Program-made: the position numbers and the translations under genes
Assembly (NCBI GenBank): GCA_943914745.1
Contig: CALUDF010000220.1
Span: forward strand, 1 to 5,676
Source of the DNA: an uncultured Bacteriovorax sp.
Lineage (GTDB): Bacteria > Bdellovibrionota > Bacteriovoracia > Bacteriovoracales > Bacteriovoracaceae
DNA length: 5,676 nt
Direction: 5' to 3'
The notes under the pieces: model-generated
Told to the model about the DNA's origin: nothing
Database searches by the model: none
What the model saw: only the letters and a program-made list of their open reading frames with translations
Part shown: one piece after another, positions 5,327 to 5,676 of the stretch
How the letters are laid out: every line of letters starts with the position of its first letter
Position numbering within the stretch: position 1 is the first letter of the stretch

Positions 5327-5676
5327 GAGAGATTCCTCATCAGGATGATCACTATGATGGTCGTGATAAAGGCGATTGTTCCGAGCTTGCCGCCGAAGCC
5401 ACTTAAGTGCGGTTTGCTCCACAAGTAGAGACTTGTCCCAATGAGGGAAATGAAAAAAATGTGACCTGGACCACTTAAGTATTCGGTATGGGCCATGCCT
5501 GCAAAAGAGCCGGCATAAATGACGGCGTGGATTCCTGATTTTTCGATAGAGGATGAGAACCAATAAAAACTTCCGATGAAGCCGATGAGTGCAGATGACA
5601 GAACTGGTGAGAAGCCTAAGCGGGTTTGTAAAAGGTAGCAAAAAAGGCATGAAAGATAGAACGCCAGGAATTTTGC
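5323..5676 (-). CDS. Small integral membrane protein, first of a tandem paralogous pair (5' partial)
   Basis: An uninterrupted frame enters from the right edge and ends at TGA (5325-5323), giving 117 residues without the N-terminus. It is strongly hydrophobic, with segments at fragment residues 3-16, 24-40, 49-61, 72-86 and 97-113. The motifs A-V-I-Y-A-G-S-F-A-G-M (51-61) and G-G-K-L-G-T-I-A-F-I (95-104) align with residues 56-66 and 99-108 of the downstream gene product. Six of 11 positions are identical in the first block and nine of 15 in the second when it is extended to the following I-V. From that alignment probably only a few residues are missing at the left end of the protein. The stop overlaps the next start by four bases (ATGA), so the two are one transcription and translation unit whose promoter lies outside the window. 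I do not recognise the family. Confidence 0.78.
   Translation of the reverse strand, partial: AKFLAFYLSCLFCYLLQTRLGFSPVLSSALIGFIGSFYWFSSSIEKSGIHAVIYAGSFAGMAHTEYLSGPGHIFFISLIGTSLYLWSKPHLSGFGGKLGTIAFITTIIVIILMRNLS
5334..5338 (-). promoter_or_regulatory. Ribosome binding site that fixes the start of the downstream membrane protein
   Basis: On the minus strand GAGGA (5338-5334) stands seven bases before the ATG at 5326. It lies inside the last codons of the upstream gene and, with the ATGA overlap, supports this internal ATG over the far-upstream in-frame ATG at 5650. Confidence 0.65.

Noticed and set aside
5067..5348. Plus-strand open frame of 93 codons.
   Set aside because: It lies wholly antisense to the two membrane-protein genes, whose products have clear membrane segments and mutual similarity. 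Its own translation is charged and low in pattern.
5327..5650. N-terminal extension of the minus-strand membrane protein to an ATG at 5650, giving 256 residues.
   Set aside because: The extra 108 residues are an out-of-frame reading of the upstream membrane protein gene. They are rich in Arg and His, with no hydrophobic pattern matching the paralogue. The internal ATG has a good ribosome binding site and an ATGA overlap.
4880..5676. The paired membrane proteins as a CrcB fluoride channel pair or a small multidrug resistance pair.
   Set aside because: Two-gene organisation is shared, but I see neither the CrcB-type G-T-x-x-V-N-x-x-G signature nor the conserved membrane Glu of small multidrug transporters. 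The motifs here differ.
1..5676. tRNA, rRNA, CRISPR arrays, insertion sequences or integrase sites.
   Set aside because: No cloverleaf-like sequence, spaced direct repeats, transposase motifs or terminal inverted repeats were seen; nearly all the window is taken up by the genes listed.

Overview
The window is dense bacterial chromosome with seven genes and no gene-free stretch longer than about 95 bp. Overall GC is in the mid-40s percent. The first 173 bases are far poorer, at about 26% GC by hand count. Its style is strong Shine-Dalgarno sites on some genes and none on others, a standalone periplasmic binding protein, and a receiver domain fused to a CheX-like domain. This suggests a Gram-negative proteobacterium-like organism. 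A Bdellovibrionota member such as Bacteriovorax or Peredibacter is my guess, at low confidence. The glutathione-dependent enzymes imply a host that makes glutathione.

Left part (1-3162): the AT-rich 3' end of an unknown gene (+) stops three bases short of a convergent LysR-type regulator (-). That regulator is divergent from frmA-frmB (+). These two genes form a complete glutathione-dependent formaldehyde detoxification operon. FrmA oxidises S-hydroxymethylglutathione to S-formylglutathione, and FrmB hydrolyses this to formate and glutathione. All catalytic and zinc-binding residues are present in both enzymes. The 93-bp divergent region holds candidate promoters with overlapping -35 boxes. 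A strong hairpin ends the operon.

Middle (3163-4922): a receiver-domain protein with a C-terminal CheX-like domain is followed by a secreted SBP_bac_3-type solute-binding protein with no transporter genes beside it. Both lack a Shine-Dalgarno site and have -10-like hexamers 6-8 bases before the start codon. That arrangement is compatible with leaderless transcripts.

Right part (4880-5676, minus strand): two small integral membrane proteins are joined by a 4-base ATGA overlap. They align with each other (A-V-x4-S-F-x-G-M and G-G-x-L-G-x2-A-F-I motifs), so they are tandem paralogues and perhaps the two subunits of one membrane complex. I do not recognise the family. The downstream member has an extra C-terminal tail that runs 43 bp antisense into the end of the solute-binding protein gene. 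This pair is the best candidate here for something undescribed.
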